A stretch of DNA of 12,609 nt from TWA4 sp964613155 (GCA_964613155.1 CAZTHP010000078.1:1-12609); one strand, 5' to 3'; numbered from the stretch's first letter, positions 1 to 6,762 are shown. Made by a program: numbers and translations. The notes: generated by a model from the letters alone, not told the origin.

Positions 1-168
1 AATCCGTCCATGCTTAATTCCGCGAAGCAAAATCCAAATCGGGATAAGGTTTTGGAACTGATACGCGCGGGTAAGATTGGGGAATGCCAGGCATTGTTTG
101 CAGTACCCAAAGTATCTCTGTTAAGTAGAATGAAAAGAAAGTTAAAGCATAAATTAGGCAAGGGCTAA
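1..168 (+). CDS. C-terminal end of an unidentified protein (5' truncated by window edge)
   Basis: Reading frame 1 is open from the first base to a TAA at 166-168 and gives 55 residues. It ends in a strongly basic tail (LLSRMKRKLKHKLGKG) after a helical-looking stretch, KVLELIRAGKIGECQALF. The stop lies 34 nt before the nucleotidyltransferase start, on the same strand and with no terminator between, so it is probably the upstream member of the same transcription unit. The fragment holds no motif that I recognise, and I do not assign a family. An enzyme acting in the same cluster would fit the context, but that is only inference. Confidence 0.55.
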   Translation, partial: NPSMLNSAKQNPNRDKVLELIRAGKIGECQALFAVPKVSLLSRMKRKLKHKLGKG

Positions 169-202
169 GTTTAAACAGCTCTGCCCAGGAAAGTAAAGGA
201 AA

Positions 203-1492
203 ATGGCAAACCAACAGATTAGAAATCAACAACTATTATTTTTACAGGCTTTAAAAGCTTCTCTGGAGAATCAGCAAGTCTCCTGGGATATGGATCTTTC
301 GGTACAAGATTGGGAATCTTTGTTTCGTTTAGCAGAGGTACACCATGTTCTTCCGATGATCTATGAAGCAGTCTACAAGTGTCCGGCCGCTCAAAAAATG
401 GATGGGCAGTTTTTCGTGCCGATCAAACAGCGTGTTTTTCGGATGGTTATGCTCCAGACGATGAAAACGGGTGAATTTCTTACGCTTTATCAGGAATTGA
501 AACAGGCCAATTTAAAGCCGCTGGTTGTGAAGGGAATCATCTGTCGGAGTTTGTATCCTAATCCGGATTATCGAATTTCCAGTGATGAGGATCTCTGGAT
601 CTTGCCAAATGAGTTTTTGCAGTGTCATGAGAGGATGCTGCAATGTGGTATGCAGCTTTCGGTGCCGATGGAGGCCGAGGCGATGGCAGAGGCCTATGAG
701 GTGCCGTATGGGAAAGCTGGGAGTCCGATTTATATCGAATTACATAAAAGTTTATTTCCGCCGGAGTCTGCTGCGTATGGAGATTTGAACCGCTATTTTC
801 AAAAGGCACCACTGCGGGCTGTGGAAGTGGAGATGGATGGGGTTTCCATTCAAACGATGGGGTATACGGATCATCTGTTTTATCTGATCTGCCATTCGTT
901 TAAACATTTTCTGCACAGCGGATTCGGAATCCGTCAGGTGTGTGATCTGGTTTTATTTGCCAATCGCTATGGCAGTCAGATTGACTGGAAGCTGCTTTTG
1001 CAGCAGTGTCGGGAGATTCGCGCGGATGTATTTGCGGCGGCATTGTTTCAGATTGGACAAAAATATCTGGTATTTGATCCGGATCAGGCTGCCTATCCGC
1101 CTGAATGGAGAGCGATTCGTGTCGAGGAACAGCCGATGCTGGTGGAATTGCTGGATTCTGGTGTGTTTGGGAATTCGAGTATGAGCCGAAAACATAGCAG
1201 CAACATGACGTTAAGTGCGGTGACAGCGCAGAAAAAGGGAAAAAAAGCGGGAAATGGTGCTGGGATTTGGAAAACGCTTTTTCCGGGCAAGCAGTATTTG
1301 ATCGCGCGGTATCCGTATTTGCGGAAAAAACCGTATTTGCTTCCGTTTGCTTGGCTGGAGCGGCTTTTGCAGTATGAAAAAGAGGCGAGAAAGCATCCGG
1401 AAAGTCATGCGGGAGAGAGCCTTCAGATTGGAAAGCGACGGATTGCGTTGCTTCGGGAATATGGGATTTTGGAACCTAGAAATAGAAAGTGA
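203..1492 (+). CDS. Nucleotidyltransferase family protein (NTP_transf_5-like)
   Basis: This 429-residue protein resembles the uncharacterised nucleotidyltransferase family (PF14907 type) often found in peptide-modification and cell-surface polysaccharide clusters. Visible hallmarks are a K110-G111 turn after a hydrophobic strand (PLVVKG), the D128-E-D130 acidic pair after R124, which is the expected metal-binding DxD of the polymerase-beta fold, an IELH motif at 178-181, and a distal segment with H231, H235 and SGFGIRQVCDL around 239-249. The C-terminal third is basic (a KKGKKAG patch near residue 347). The substrate cannot be read from the sequence. The ATG at 203 is preceded by purine-rich AGGAAAG (187-193) and AAAGGA (195-200). 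The stop lies 9 nt before the next gene, so the two are probably co-transcribed. The family call is fairly secure; a role in tailoring the downstream precursor is inferred from context. Confidence 0.78.
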   Translation: MANQQIRNQQLLFLQALKASLENQQVSWDMDLSVQDWESLFRLAEVHHVLPMIYEAVYKCPAAQKMDGQFFVPIKQRVFRMVMLQTMKTGEFLTLYQELKQANLKPLVVKGIICRSLYPNPDYRISSDEDLWILPNEFLQCHERMLQCGMQLSVPMEAEAMAEAYEVPYGKAGSPIYIELHKSLFPPESAAYGDLNRYFQKAPLRAVEVEMDGVSIQTMGYTDHLFYLICHSFKHFLHSGFGIRQVCDLVLFANRYGSQIDWKLLLQQCREIRADVFAAALFQIGQKYLVFDPDQAAYPPEWRAIRVEEQPMLVELLDSGVFGNSSMSRKHSSNMTLSAVTAQKKGKKAGNGAGIWKTLFPGKQYLIARYPYLRKKPYLLPFAWLERLLQYEKEARKHPESHAGESLQIGKRRIALLREYGILEPRNRK

Positions 1493-1501
1493 AATGGGGC
1501 G

Positions 1502-2551
1502 ATGGGAAGTTCTTTAGAGATGGTGAGAAAACGTTATCAGTTTGGTCATTTGAAAATCGAGATTGCGATGCCGGATGATATGGAAATCCCGGAAAATTTT
1601 GAAAAGTTTTCCGATTCGTTTGTGTCGGATTCATTTGTATCTGAGACAGGAAAAGCAGATGGCTCGTCTGTGTCTGAGATGGGAAAATCGGATGGTTCAT
1701 TTGTATCTGAGACAGGAAAAGCAGATAGTTCGTCTGTATCTGAGATGGGAAAAGCAGATGGTTCGTCATGTGGGGTGATACGCTATTATACGTTTCAGTG
1801 GGTGTCGGATTTTGAGCAGGTGCAGAAGCTGGTGGAAGGAGAAAATCCCGTTCAGAGAGTGGTGGTTCGCGAGAATATGCGGATTTTGGAGCAGGAGGGA
1901 CGGGAGTGCCGCATTTTATATTTTCCGGAGGATTCGCTCCCGTATGCGGTTTATTGGGAAATTGCAGAGAATCAGATGCAGGTATGGGTGCTGGAAGAAA
2001 TTCGGGAGCTGTTAAAGATTGATACGGTGTTTGTTTCGCTGCTGGCACTGGAACGGCAGATGATCCAGGAGGGAGCGTTGCTTCTGCATTCGGCGTATAT
2101 TTGTCGAAATGGAAAGGCGATTTTGTTTTCGGCTCCCTCGGAAACGGGAAAGTCGACACAGGCGGCTTTGTGGGAGAAGTATCGAAAGACACGCACGATC
2201 AATGGGGATCGTTCGCTTTTGATCCCGGATGCGGATGGCTGGCGGGCGTATGGCTGGCCGGTATGCGGCAGTTCGGAGATTTGCTGGAATGAAGCGTATC
2301 CGATTGAGGCGATTGTGATGCTGCGGCAGGCGAAGACGAATGAAATCCGGCTGCTGAAAGGGACGGATCTGATTCCGAAATTGCGACCGCAGATTACGAT
2401 CAATACCTGGAATCTGGAGTTTTATATGAAAGCACTGGATTTCATGGGGCAGCTGATCCAGAAGGTTCCGGTTTATGAATTGGGCTGTGATATGTCCGAG
2501 GGAGCGGTTAGGTGTCTGGAACAGGTACTGGAACGATCTGGCACGGATTGA
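1502..2551 (+). CDS. HPr kinase-like P-loop protein with internal 11-residue repeats
   Basis: This 349-residue protein looks like the HprK/SerK-like kinases found in peptide-tailoring clusters rather than the true HPr kinase of carbon catabolite control. A Walker A motif APSETGKST spans 211-219 after a LLLHSAYI strand (193-200), followed by INGDRSLLIPD (233-243), which fits the acidic position of the HprK fold. The C-terminal part (IEAIVML, residues 268-274; VPVYELGCD, 322-330) matches the usual strand order of these proteins. Residues 44-87 are four 11-residue repeats of the type SFVSETGKADG, inserted between two N-terminal strands; they are acidic and Ser/Gly-rich, so probably a flexible linker. 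It starts 9 nt after the nucleotidyltransferase stop, with a G-rich stretch (1495-1499) as a modest ribosome site. In known lasso-peptide clusters, related kinases phosphorylate a serine of the precursor. Whether this one does so is inference. Confidence 0.75.
   Translation: MGSSLEMVRKRYQFGHLKIEIAMPDDMEIPENFEKFSDSFVSDSFVSETGKADGSSVSEMGKSDGSFVSETGKADSSSVSEMGKADGSSCGVIRYYTFQWVSDFEQVQKLVEGENPVQRVVVRENMRILEQEGRECRILYFPEDSLPYAVYWEIAENQMQVWVLEEIRELLKIDTVFVSLLALERQMIQEGALLLHSAYICRNGKAILFSAPSETGKSTQAALWEKYRKTRTINGDRSLLIPDADGWRAYGWPVCGSSEICWNEAYPIEAIVMLRQAKTNEIRLLKGTDLIPKLRPQITINTWNLEFYMKALDFMGQLIQKVPVYELGCDMSEGAVRCLEQVLERSGTD
1631..1762 (+). repeat. 33-bp tandem repeat x4 (66-bp higher-order repeat x2), in frame
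   Basis: Four 33-bp units start at 1631, 1664, 1697 and 1730, each coding 11 residues (consensus S-[FS]-V-S-E-[TM]-G-K-A-D-G). Units alternate ET and EM versions, so 1631-1696 and 1697-1762 form two 66-bp copies that differ at only 5 of 66 positions by hand count. A partial unit (GATTCG / GTGTCGGAT) precedes them and TCGTCATGT follows. This near identity suggests recent duplication by slippage or unequal exchange, with the reading frame kept. Confidence 0.95.
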
Positions 2552-2704
2552 TTCTGGGCTGGATTGGGAAAAATGGTGAGAAATTCTCTCAAAAACAAAG
2601 TTTTTTTAGGAAAATAATCCATTGGAAGGGAGTGTGGGTTCAAATGCTGACGTATATTACAGGATTTTCATAGGAAAATTGCTTGAGGTTTAGATGATTT
2701 TACA

Positions 2705-2733
2705 TTGACAATTCTCATAAGAGGGGATAAAAT
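2705..2733 (+). promoter_or_regulatory. Sigma-A-type promoter for the PqqD-like/precursor/radical SAM genes
   Basis: TTGACA (2705-2710) is followed by a 17-bp spacer and TAAAAT (2728-2733), close to the vegetative consensus at the ideal spacing. Transcription would begin near 2740, giving an untranslated leader of about 50 nt before the ATG at 2792. This separates the peptide-binding/precursor genes from the upstream nucleotidyltransferase and kinase genes, so the precursor can be made at a different level. It also argues against reading the in-frame TTG at 2705 as a start codon. Confidence 0.8.
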
Positions 2734-2791
2734 TGTACCTAACATGGGGGCAATTTTGCTCTATGGATTTGATTGGATTAGAGAAGTGAGT

Positions 2792-3076
2792 ATGGAAAAA
2801 AGATATCAGATAAAATCCAGCTATATTTTACGGGAGATCGCAGGTGAATATGCGATTGTTCCAGTGGATGAGGAAAGCGTGATCAGCAATGCGGTGATGC
2901 TTCCGAATGAGACAGCCGTTTTTTTATGGAAGGCATTTCAGGAGCCTTGTACGATGGACGAGGTGGTAAAGAAAGCTCTCTGTGAATATGACGCAGAAGA
3001 AGAGATCATTCAAAGCGCAGTAGCGCGTTTTATGAGAGAGACGTTAACTTATAAGATGATGATGGAGGTTGAGTGA
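2792..3076 (+). CDS. PqqD-like peptide-binding (leader recognition) protein
   Basis: This 94-residue protein has the size and pattern of PqqD / RiPP recognition element proteins. An N-terminal strand pair (YQIKSSYILREIAGEYAIVPV) leads to the family's LNETG-like turn, here MLPNETAVFLWKAF (residues 35-48), then a helical C-terminal half with TMDEVVKKALCEYD. Such proteins bind the precursor leader and present it to a radical SAM enzyme, which is encoded two genes downstream. The ATG at 2792 is chosen because it begins the conserved first strand and lies just behind a strong promoter; in-frame TTG 2705 and ATG 2744 sit inside or right after that promoter. The ribosome site is weak (GAGAAGTGAG, 2781-2790). 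Its stop is one base before the next start, so the two genes are tightly coupled. Confidence 0.85.
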   Translation: MEKRYQIKSSYILREIAGEYAIVPVDEESVISNAVMLPNETAVFLWKAFQEPCTMDEVVKKALCEYDAEEEIIQSAVARFMRETLTYKMMMEVE

Positions 3077-3077
3077 G

Positions 3078-3494
3078 ATGAAAAAAACATGGATGGAACC
3101 TAAAATTATGGTTCAGGAGTTTGTGGCGAATGAATACGTAGCAGCATGCTATAAGATTAAGTGTACCACACCGAATAATAATGGTTCTTATACCCGGTTG
3201 TATAATGATACCAATGGTAATGGCACTTGGGATAGCAAGGATCAATTGGTTTATAGTAGTGGTGGATTTCATGGCTGCAACAAATGGCACAAAGGAATCA
3301 TTCGCGACAGTGCACCGACAGCCAATGGTTTTGTTGTAAGAAGTGAAAAGACAGGAGGAACATGGTTAAAGCCTGAATATGAAGACGTGGCAGAATCAGT
3401 CTTCTGGTGGAAAGAAAAATTGGGATCTTCTATTGATTACCATTCTATGGTTCCGGGTACTGAGAACTATGAAAGCAATCCGAATGCTTCATGA
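3078..3494 (+). CDS. Candidate modified-peptide precursor with NEYVAAC leader motif and EF-hand-like loop
   Basis: This 138-residue protein lies between the PqqD-like and radical SAM genes, where such clusters usually carry their substrate. Its N-terminus (MKKTWMEPKI, then VQEFVANEYVAAC to C24) looks like a leader; from memory, similar W..P....Q.F..NEYVAAC starts recur in uncharacterised proteins of gut Clostridia, but I cannot verify this here. Cysteines are at 24, 29 and 67. Residues 44-55 fit a calcium-binding EF-hand/dockerin-type loop: D44, N46, N48, G49, D52, D55. The rest is rich in Tyr, Trp, Gly and Asn (WW at 110-111) and ends in serine. There is no hydrophobic signal peptide. GGAGG (3064-3068), 9 nt before the ATG and inside the preceding gene, is the strongest ribosome site in the cluster, which suits a highly made precursor. 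An alternative is an accessory protein that is not a RiPP. Confidence 0.7.
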   Translation: MKKTWMEPKIMVQEFVANEYVAACYKIKCTTPNNNGSYTRLYNDTNGNGTWDSKDQLVYSSGGFHGCNKWHKGIIRDSAPTANGFVVRSEKTGGTWLKPEYEDVAESVFWWKEKLGSSIDYHSMVPGTENYESNPNAS

Positions 3495-3533
3495 TTGATT
3501 TGTATATTGTGTAACAAGATTGAACAAGTAGAA

Positions 3534-3562
3534 ATAGCGGACAGTGCTGCACTGTCCGCTAT
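3534..3562 (+). promoter_or_regulatory. Perfect 14-bp-arm hairpin between precursor and radical SAM genes
   Basis: ATAGCGGACAGTGC (3534-3547), a central T, and its exact reverse complement (3549-3562) form a 29-base palindrome, which folds in RNA as 13 bp closing a CTG loop. On the + strand it is followed by AAAACG, not a T run, so it is not a standard intrinsic terminator. It lies 39 nt after the precursor stop and 20 nt before the radical SAM start. A processing or mRNA-stabilising stem that keeps precursor mRNA in excess over enzyme mRNA, or partial read-through termination, would fit. Confidence 0.85.
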
Positions 3563-3582
3563 AAAACGTTAGAGGGATAAAG

Positions 3583-4716
3583 ATGGATGCGTTAAGACAA
3601 GGGTATAATGCGGAAACATGGCTGTGTGAACATGCGTCACGGAATTTTGTTCCGATTAATGGGATTTTAGAACTGACGCCTCTTTGCAATATGGATTGTG
3701 AAATGTGTTTCGTGCGTTTGAGCGAGAAGGAACAGAAGGAGAAAGGAACGCTTCGGACGCTGGAGGAATGGCTGGATCTGGCGAAACAGATGCAGAAGGC
3801 TGGGACACTGTTTGTGCTGCTGACAGGTGGAGAGCCGTTGCTTTATCCGGAATTTCGCAAGCTGTATCGTGCCTTGCTTCAGATGGGGATGATTCTGACG
3901 GTGAATACGAATGGAACGCTGATCGATGAGGAGTGGGCTGATTTTTTTGCACAGTATAAACCGAGACGGGTGAATATTACGATTTATGGAAAAGATGCAG
4001 AGACCTATGACCGGCTCTGTCATTTTGCAGGGGGATATGAAAAAGCTGTGCATGCGGTGCAGCTGCTGCGGGCGCGTGGAGTGGATGTGAAGATTAATGG
4101 AAGCGTGACGCCGTTTAATGTGGCGGATACCGAGGCACTGGTTTCTCTTGCCAAACAGCTGCAGGTGCCGTGGAAATTGGACACGTATATGTATCCGGCT
4201 TCCAGAGAGCGTAATCGGTGCTTTGTGGAGGAAGCGCGATTGACACCGGAGGAGGCTGCACGGGTGCGGTTGTGGCTGATGCAGCAGGGACAGGAGAATT
4301 TTCCGGAAATTGCAAAACGATTTCTGGAGAAGGCAGAAAATCCGGATACGCAGACAGAAGATTCCCGCGCTGTTTCCTGTCGGGCGGGACGCAGTTCGTT
4401 TGCGGTTAATTGGCAGGGCTATCTGCGCCCTTGTATTATGGTGACGAAGCCGCAGACGGATGTATTTTCACAGGATTTTGAGACGGCATGGAAGGAAATT
4501 GTGGCAAAAACCAAGCAGATTGAATTGAGTATGCAATGTGCTTCCTGCGAAAAACGGCAGGTTTGTCAGGTGTGTGCGGCTTCTGCGCTGCTGGAAACGG
4601 GAAGCTACCAGGGAACACCGGCGTATATGTGTCAATATACGGAGCAATGTATTCAGCAGATGAAGGCATATTTGGAAAACGTGGAAACGCACGGAAACAC
4701 GCTTGAAATACGTTGA
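3583..4716 (+). CDS. SPASM-domain radical SAM peptide-modifying enzyme
   Basis: This 377-residue enzyme carries the radical SAM [4Fe-4S] motif CX3CX2C at C35, C39 and C42 (CNMDCEMC), and the SAM-contacting GGEP motif at 82-85. Its C-terminal SPASM region supplies further cysteines for auxiliary clusters at 266, 284, 319, 322, 328, 331 and 350 (CASCEKRQVCQVC at the core, plus C356). It probably generates a 5'-deoxyadenosyl radical and makes a thioether, C-C or other crosslink in the precursor encoded upstream; the exact chemistry cannot be read. ATG 3583 has AGAGGG (3571-3576) as ribosome site. The N-terminal 25 residues contain no separate PqqD-like domain, consistent with the stand-alone one upstream. 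The last codons and the stop are formed by the first unit of a degenerate intergenic repeat, so the C-terminal tail (about ENVETHGNTLEIR) may be a recent extension. Confidence 0.92.
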   Translation: MDALRQGYNAETWLCEHASRNFVPINGILELTPLCNMDCEMCFVRLSEKEQKEKGTLRTLEEWLDLAKQMQKAGTLFVLLTGGEPLLYPEFRKLYRALLQMGMILTVNTNGTLIDEEWADFFAQYKPRRVNITIYGKDAETYDRLCHFAGGYEKAVHAVQLLRARGVDVKINGSVTPFNVADTEALVSLAKQLQVPWKLDTYMYPASRERNRCFVEEARLTPEEAARVRLWLMQQGQENFPEIAKRFLEKAENPDTQTEDSRAVSCRAGRSSFAVNWQGYLRPCIMVTKPQTDVFSQDFETAWKEIVAKTKQIELSMQCASCEKRQVCQVCAASALLETGSYQGTPAYMCQYTEQCIQQMKAYLENVETHGNTLEIR

Positions 4717-4874
4717 GAAACGCACGGCGAGATGTGAAAACACGTTGAGAAATGCATAGCGAGATGCTGAAAAATACATTGATAAATACACGGCGAGATG
4801 CTAAAAACATATGGAAAAATGTATGGTGAGATGTAAAACACGTTGAGAAATACACGGTAATATACTAAAAATGC
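4682..4874. repeat. Degenerate tandem repeat of about 32 bp, six units
   Basis: Units of 30-35 bp with a core like TTGAGAAATRCACGGCGAGATG begin at 4713, 4745, 4780, 4813 and 4843; a more divergent unit at 4682-4712 lies inside the end of the radical SAM gene. The sub-motif GCGAGATG or GTGAGATG recurs in units 1 to 4. Length drift (32, 35, 33, 30, 32) and substitutions show old expansion. The run fills most of the 253-nt gap between the radical SAM and ABC genes. It holds no open frame with a ribosome site and no clear terminator. Confidence 0.85.
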
Positions 4875-4969
4875 AAAATAAATGGATTGTTTGAATTGGG
4901 ATAATAGATAGAGGCTGGTAGATAAAACGCCAGATTGGAAAAATAGAATTGGGAAAGGGCGAGTGGCAG

Positions 4970-6760
4970 ATGAATGAAGGGGATAAGGAAAAGAATCACG
5001 GTGTGTCGTTTGAATCGCTGGATATTTTGATCAAACGCTGGAAGGATGGAACGTTTGCGGAGATTATTGAGGATTGGAAATGGATTTTTTCTTACAGCAA
5101 ACGATATAAGGGAGCGATTTTGTTTTATACGCTGCTGGGAATTTTCAGTACTTCCATGGGGTTGGTCGGCAGTGTTGCCAGCAAATATATGATTGATATC
5201 ATTACGGGCTATCAGACGAGCAAGCTGTGGATCATGATCGTGATCACTTTGGGAAGTGCGGCATTCAGCCTGATTTTTTCCAATCTGATCAACCGGATTT
5301 CGACAAAGCTGAGTATTGATATTAATAATGATATTCAGGCGGATATTTTTGATAAGATCATTGATGCGGATTGGCTGGAAATTAGTCAATACAGCAATGG
5401 GGATGTGCTGAACCGGTTTAACAGTGATGTGAATACGGTCAGTGGAAATGCGATCAGCTGGCTGCCGACGATCATTATTGCGATTTATAATTTTATCGCA
5501 ACATTTGCGGTAATCTGGCATTACGATAAGGTTATGTCGCTGCTGGCATTTGCAAGTGCGCCGGTGATGCTTCTGATGTCGAAGTTCCTGCTGAAAAAAC
5601 AGCGGGATTATGCGCAGAAAGTGAAAAAAATGAGCAGTGAGATGATGACATTTGAGGTCGAGACGTTTTATAATTTTGATACGATCAAATCATTTGGGAT
5701 TTCGTCTCTTTACGGCCGCAAGCTGCGGGATTGGCAGGGGAAATTCCGGGAAATCAGTCTGGCGTACAATTTGTTTTCGATTAAAACGGGGATTTTTATG
5801 TCGATCATGGGGATGATCGTGCAGTATGCGGCATTTGGCTATTGTCTGTTTCGGTTGTGGACGCATGATATTACCTATGGCACGATGACGTTATTTTTGC
5901 AGCAGAGAAGTAATTTGAATGCGGCATTTAATAACGTTGTATCGATTATTCCGGCATTTTTAAATAGTTCGGTTTCGGCACATCGAATCCGCGAACTGGC
6001 GCAGCTGAAAAAGGAAGTACATATTCCAGAGAGCAGTGAGTTGGATCGGTATCTTGCGGATGGATTTGAAGTTTCGATGCAGGGTGTTTCCTTTGCGTAT
6101 CAAGAGGGAAATCGGGTCATTACGGATTCTGCGTTTCTGGCATCTCCTGGGGAAATCGTGGCACTGGTCGGTCCTTCCGGCGAAGGGAAGACGACGATGA
6201 TCCGCCTGATTTTGGGCTTGATTCGACCGGAAGCTGGAACGGTATTTTTGAAGGATTCGCAGGGGCGGACGGTGGAAATGAACGCCGATACACGTCATTT
6301 ATTTGCCTATGTGCCGCAGGGAAACACGATTCTTTCTGGGACAATCGAGGAAAATATGCGGATGGTGAAGGAAGATGCGACGGACGAGGAAATCGTGGAA
6401 GCATTGAAAATTGCCTGTGCCTGGGAATTTGTGGAAAAAATGCCGGATACCATTTACAGCAATATCGGGGAACGCGGCCGTGGTTTTTCGGAAGGACAGG
6501 CGCAGCGGCTTGCAATCGCACGTGCAGTACTGCGGGATAGTCCGATTTTACTGCTGGATGAAGCCACCTCGGCGCTGGATGTTACGACGGAGCGGAAGGT
6601 GCTGCGCAATTTGGTTCAGCAGCGACCGAATAAGACCTGTATTGTCACGACGCACAGACCGAGTGTGTTGAATTTATGTCAGCGTGTGTATCGGGTGATG
6701 GAAACTAAAGTTACGGAATTATCCGAAGAAGAATCCAGCAAAATGGCGATGGATTTTTGA
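4970..6760 (+). CDS. ABC transporter, fused permease and ATP-binding domains (exporter)
   Basis: This 596-residue half-transporter has an N-terminal six-helix exporter-type membrane domain (hydrophobic segments roughly residues 40-330) and a C-terminal nucleotide-binding domain. Visible motifs are Walker A GPSGEGKT (401-408), a signature FSEGQ (506-510) in place of LSGGQ, Walker B ILLLDE (526-531), D-loop SALD and switch histidine H562. Probably it works as a homodimer and exports the cluster product. About 40 mostly charged residues precede the first membrane segment; there is no C39 peptidase domain, so it cannot cleave a leader by that route. ATG 4970 is preferred over in-frame TTG 4949; purine-rich GGGAAAGGGCGAG (4951-4963) precedes it at short distance. 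A repeat-filled gap separates it from the radical SAM gene. Transport of the precursor product is inferred from position. Confidence 0.92.
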   Translation: MNEGDKEKNHGVSFESLDILIKRWKDGTFAEIIEDWKWIFSYSKRYKGAILFYTLLGIFSTSMGLVGSVASKYMIDIITGYQTSKLWIMIVITLGSAAFSLIFSNLINRISTKLSIDINNDIQADIFDKIIDADWLEISQYSNGDVLNRFNSDVNTVSGNAISWLPTIIIAIYNFIATFAVIWHYDKVMSLLAFASAPVMLLMSKFLLKKQRDYAQKVKKMSSEMMTFEVETFYNFDTIKSFGISSLYGRKLRDWQGKFREISLAYNLFSIKTGIFMSIMGMIVQYAAFGYCLFRLWTHDITYGTMTLFLQQRSNLNAAFNNVVSIIPAFLNSSVSAHRIRELAQLKKEVHIPESSELDRYLADGFEVSMQGVSFAYQEGNRVITDSAFLASPGEIVALVGPSGEGKTTMIRLILGLIRPEAGTVFLKDSQGRTVEMNADTRHLFAYVPQGNTILSGTIEENMRMVKEDATDEEIVEALKIACAWEFVEKMPDTIYSNIGERGRGFSEGQAQRLAIARAVLRDSPILLLDEATSALDVTTERKVLRNLVQQRPNKTCIVTTHRPSVLNLCQRVYRVMETKVTELSEEESSKMAMDF

Positions 6761-6762
6761 TA

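Noticed and set aside
1476..2192. Long minus-strand open frame opposite the kinase-like gene (also 4865-5521, 6711-7460 and 7055-7843)
   Set aside because: These have biased, low-complexity or His/Pro/Ser-rich translations typical of antisense frames over real genes, lack ribosome sites, and carry no recognisable motif; the + strand proteins have clear domains.
1502..2551. True HPr kinase/phosphorylase (hprK)
   Set aside because: The P-loop is similar, but the gene sits in a peptide-modification cluster, has a different N-terminal region and lacks the recognisable HprK/P signature after the P-loop.
2577..2607. Possible terminator after the kinase-like gene (TGAGA/TCTCA stem, T7 at 2601-2607)
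   Set aside because: The stem is only 5 bp and AT-rich, and the T run starts 9 nt after it; too weak to call.
2705..2791. Longer start (TTG 2705 or ATG 2744) for the PqqD-like gene
   Set aside because: TTG 2705 is the first base of a consensus -35 box and would lie upstream of the transcript start; ATG 2744 lies at the predicted transcript start with no ribosome site. ATG 2792 begins the conserved domain.
3138..3149. Lipoprotein lipobox (VAAC, residues 21-24) in the candidate precursor
   Set aside because: The residues fit a lipobox, but the preceding 20 residues contain E, Q, N, P and K and no hydrophobic core, so this is not a lipoprotein signal peptide.
4682..4874. CRISPR array
   Set aside because: Units are contiguous and degenerate, with no unique spacers between conserved repeats and no cas genes.
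4900..4905. Promoter for the ABC gene with GATAAT as -10 box
   Set aside because: No acceptable -35 box lies 16-18 bp upstream (the position holds AATAAA).
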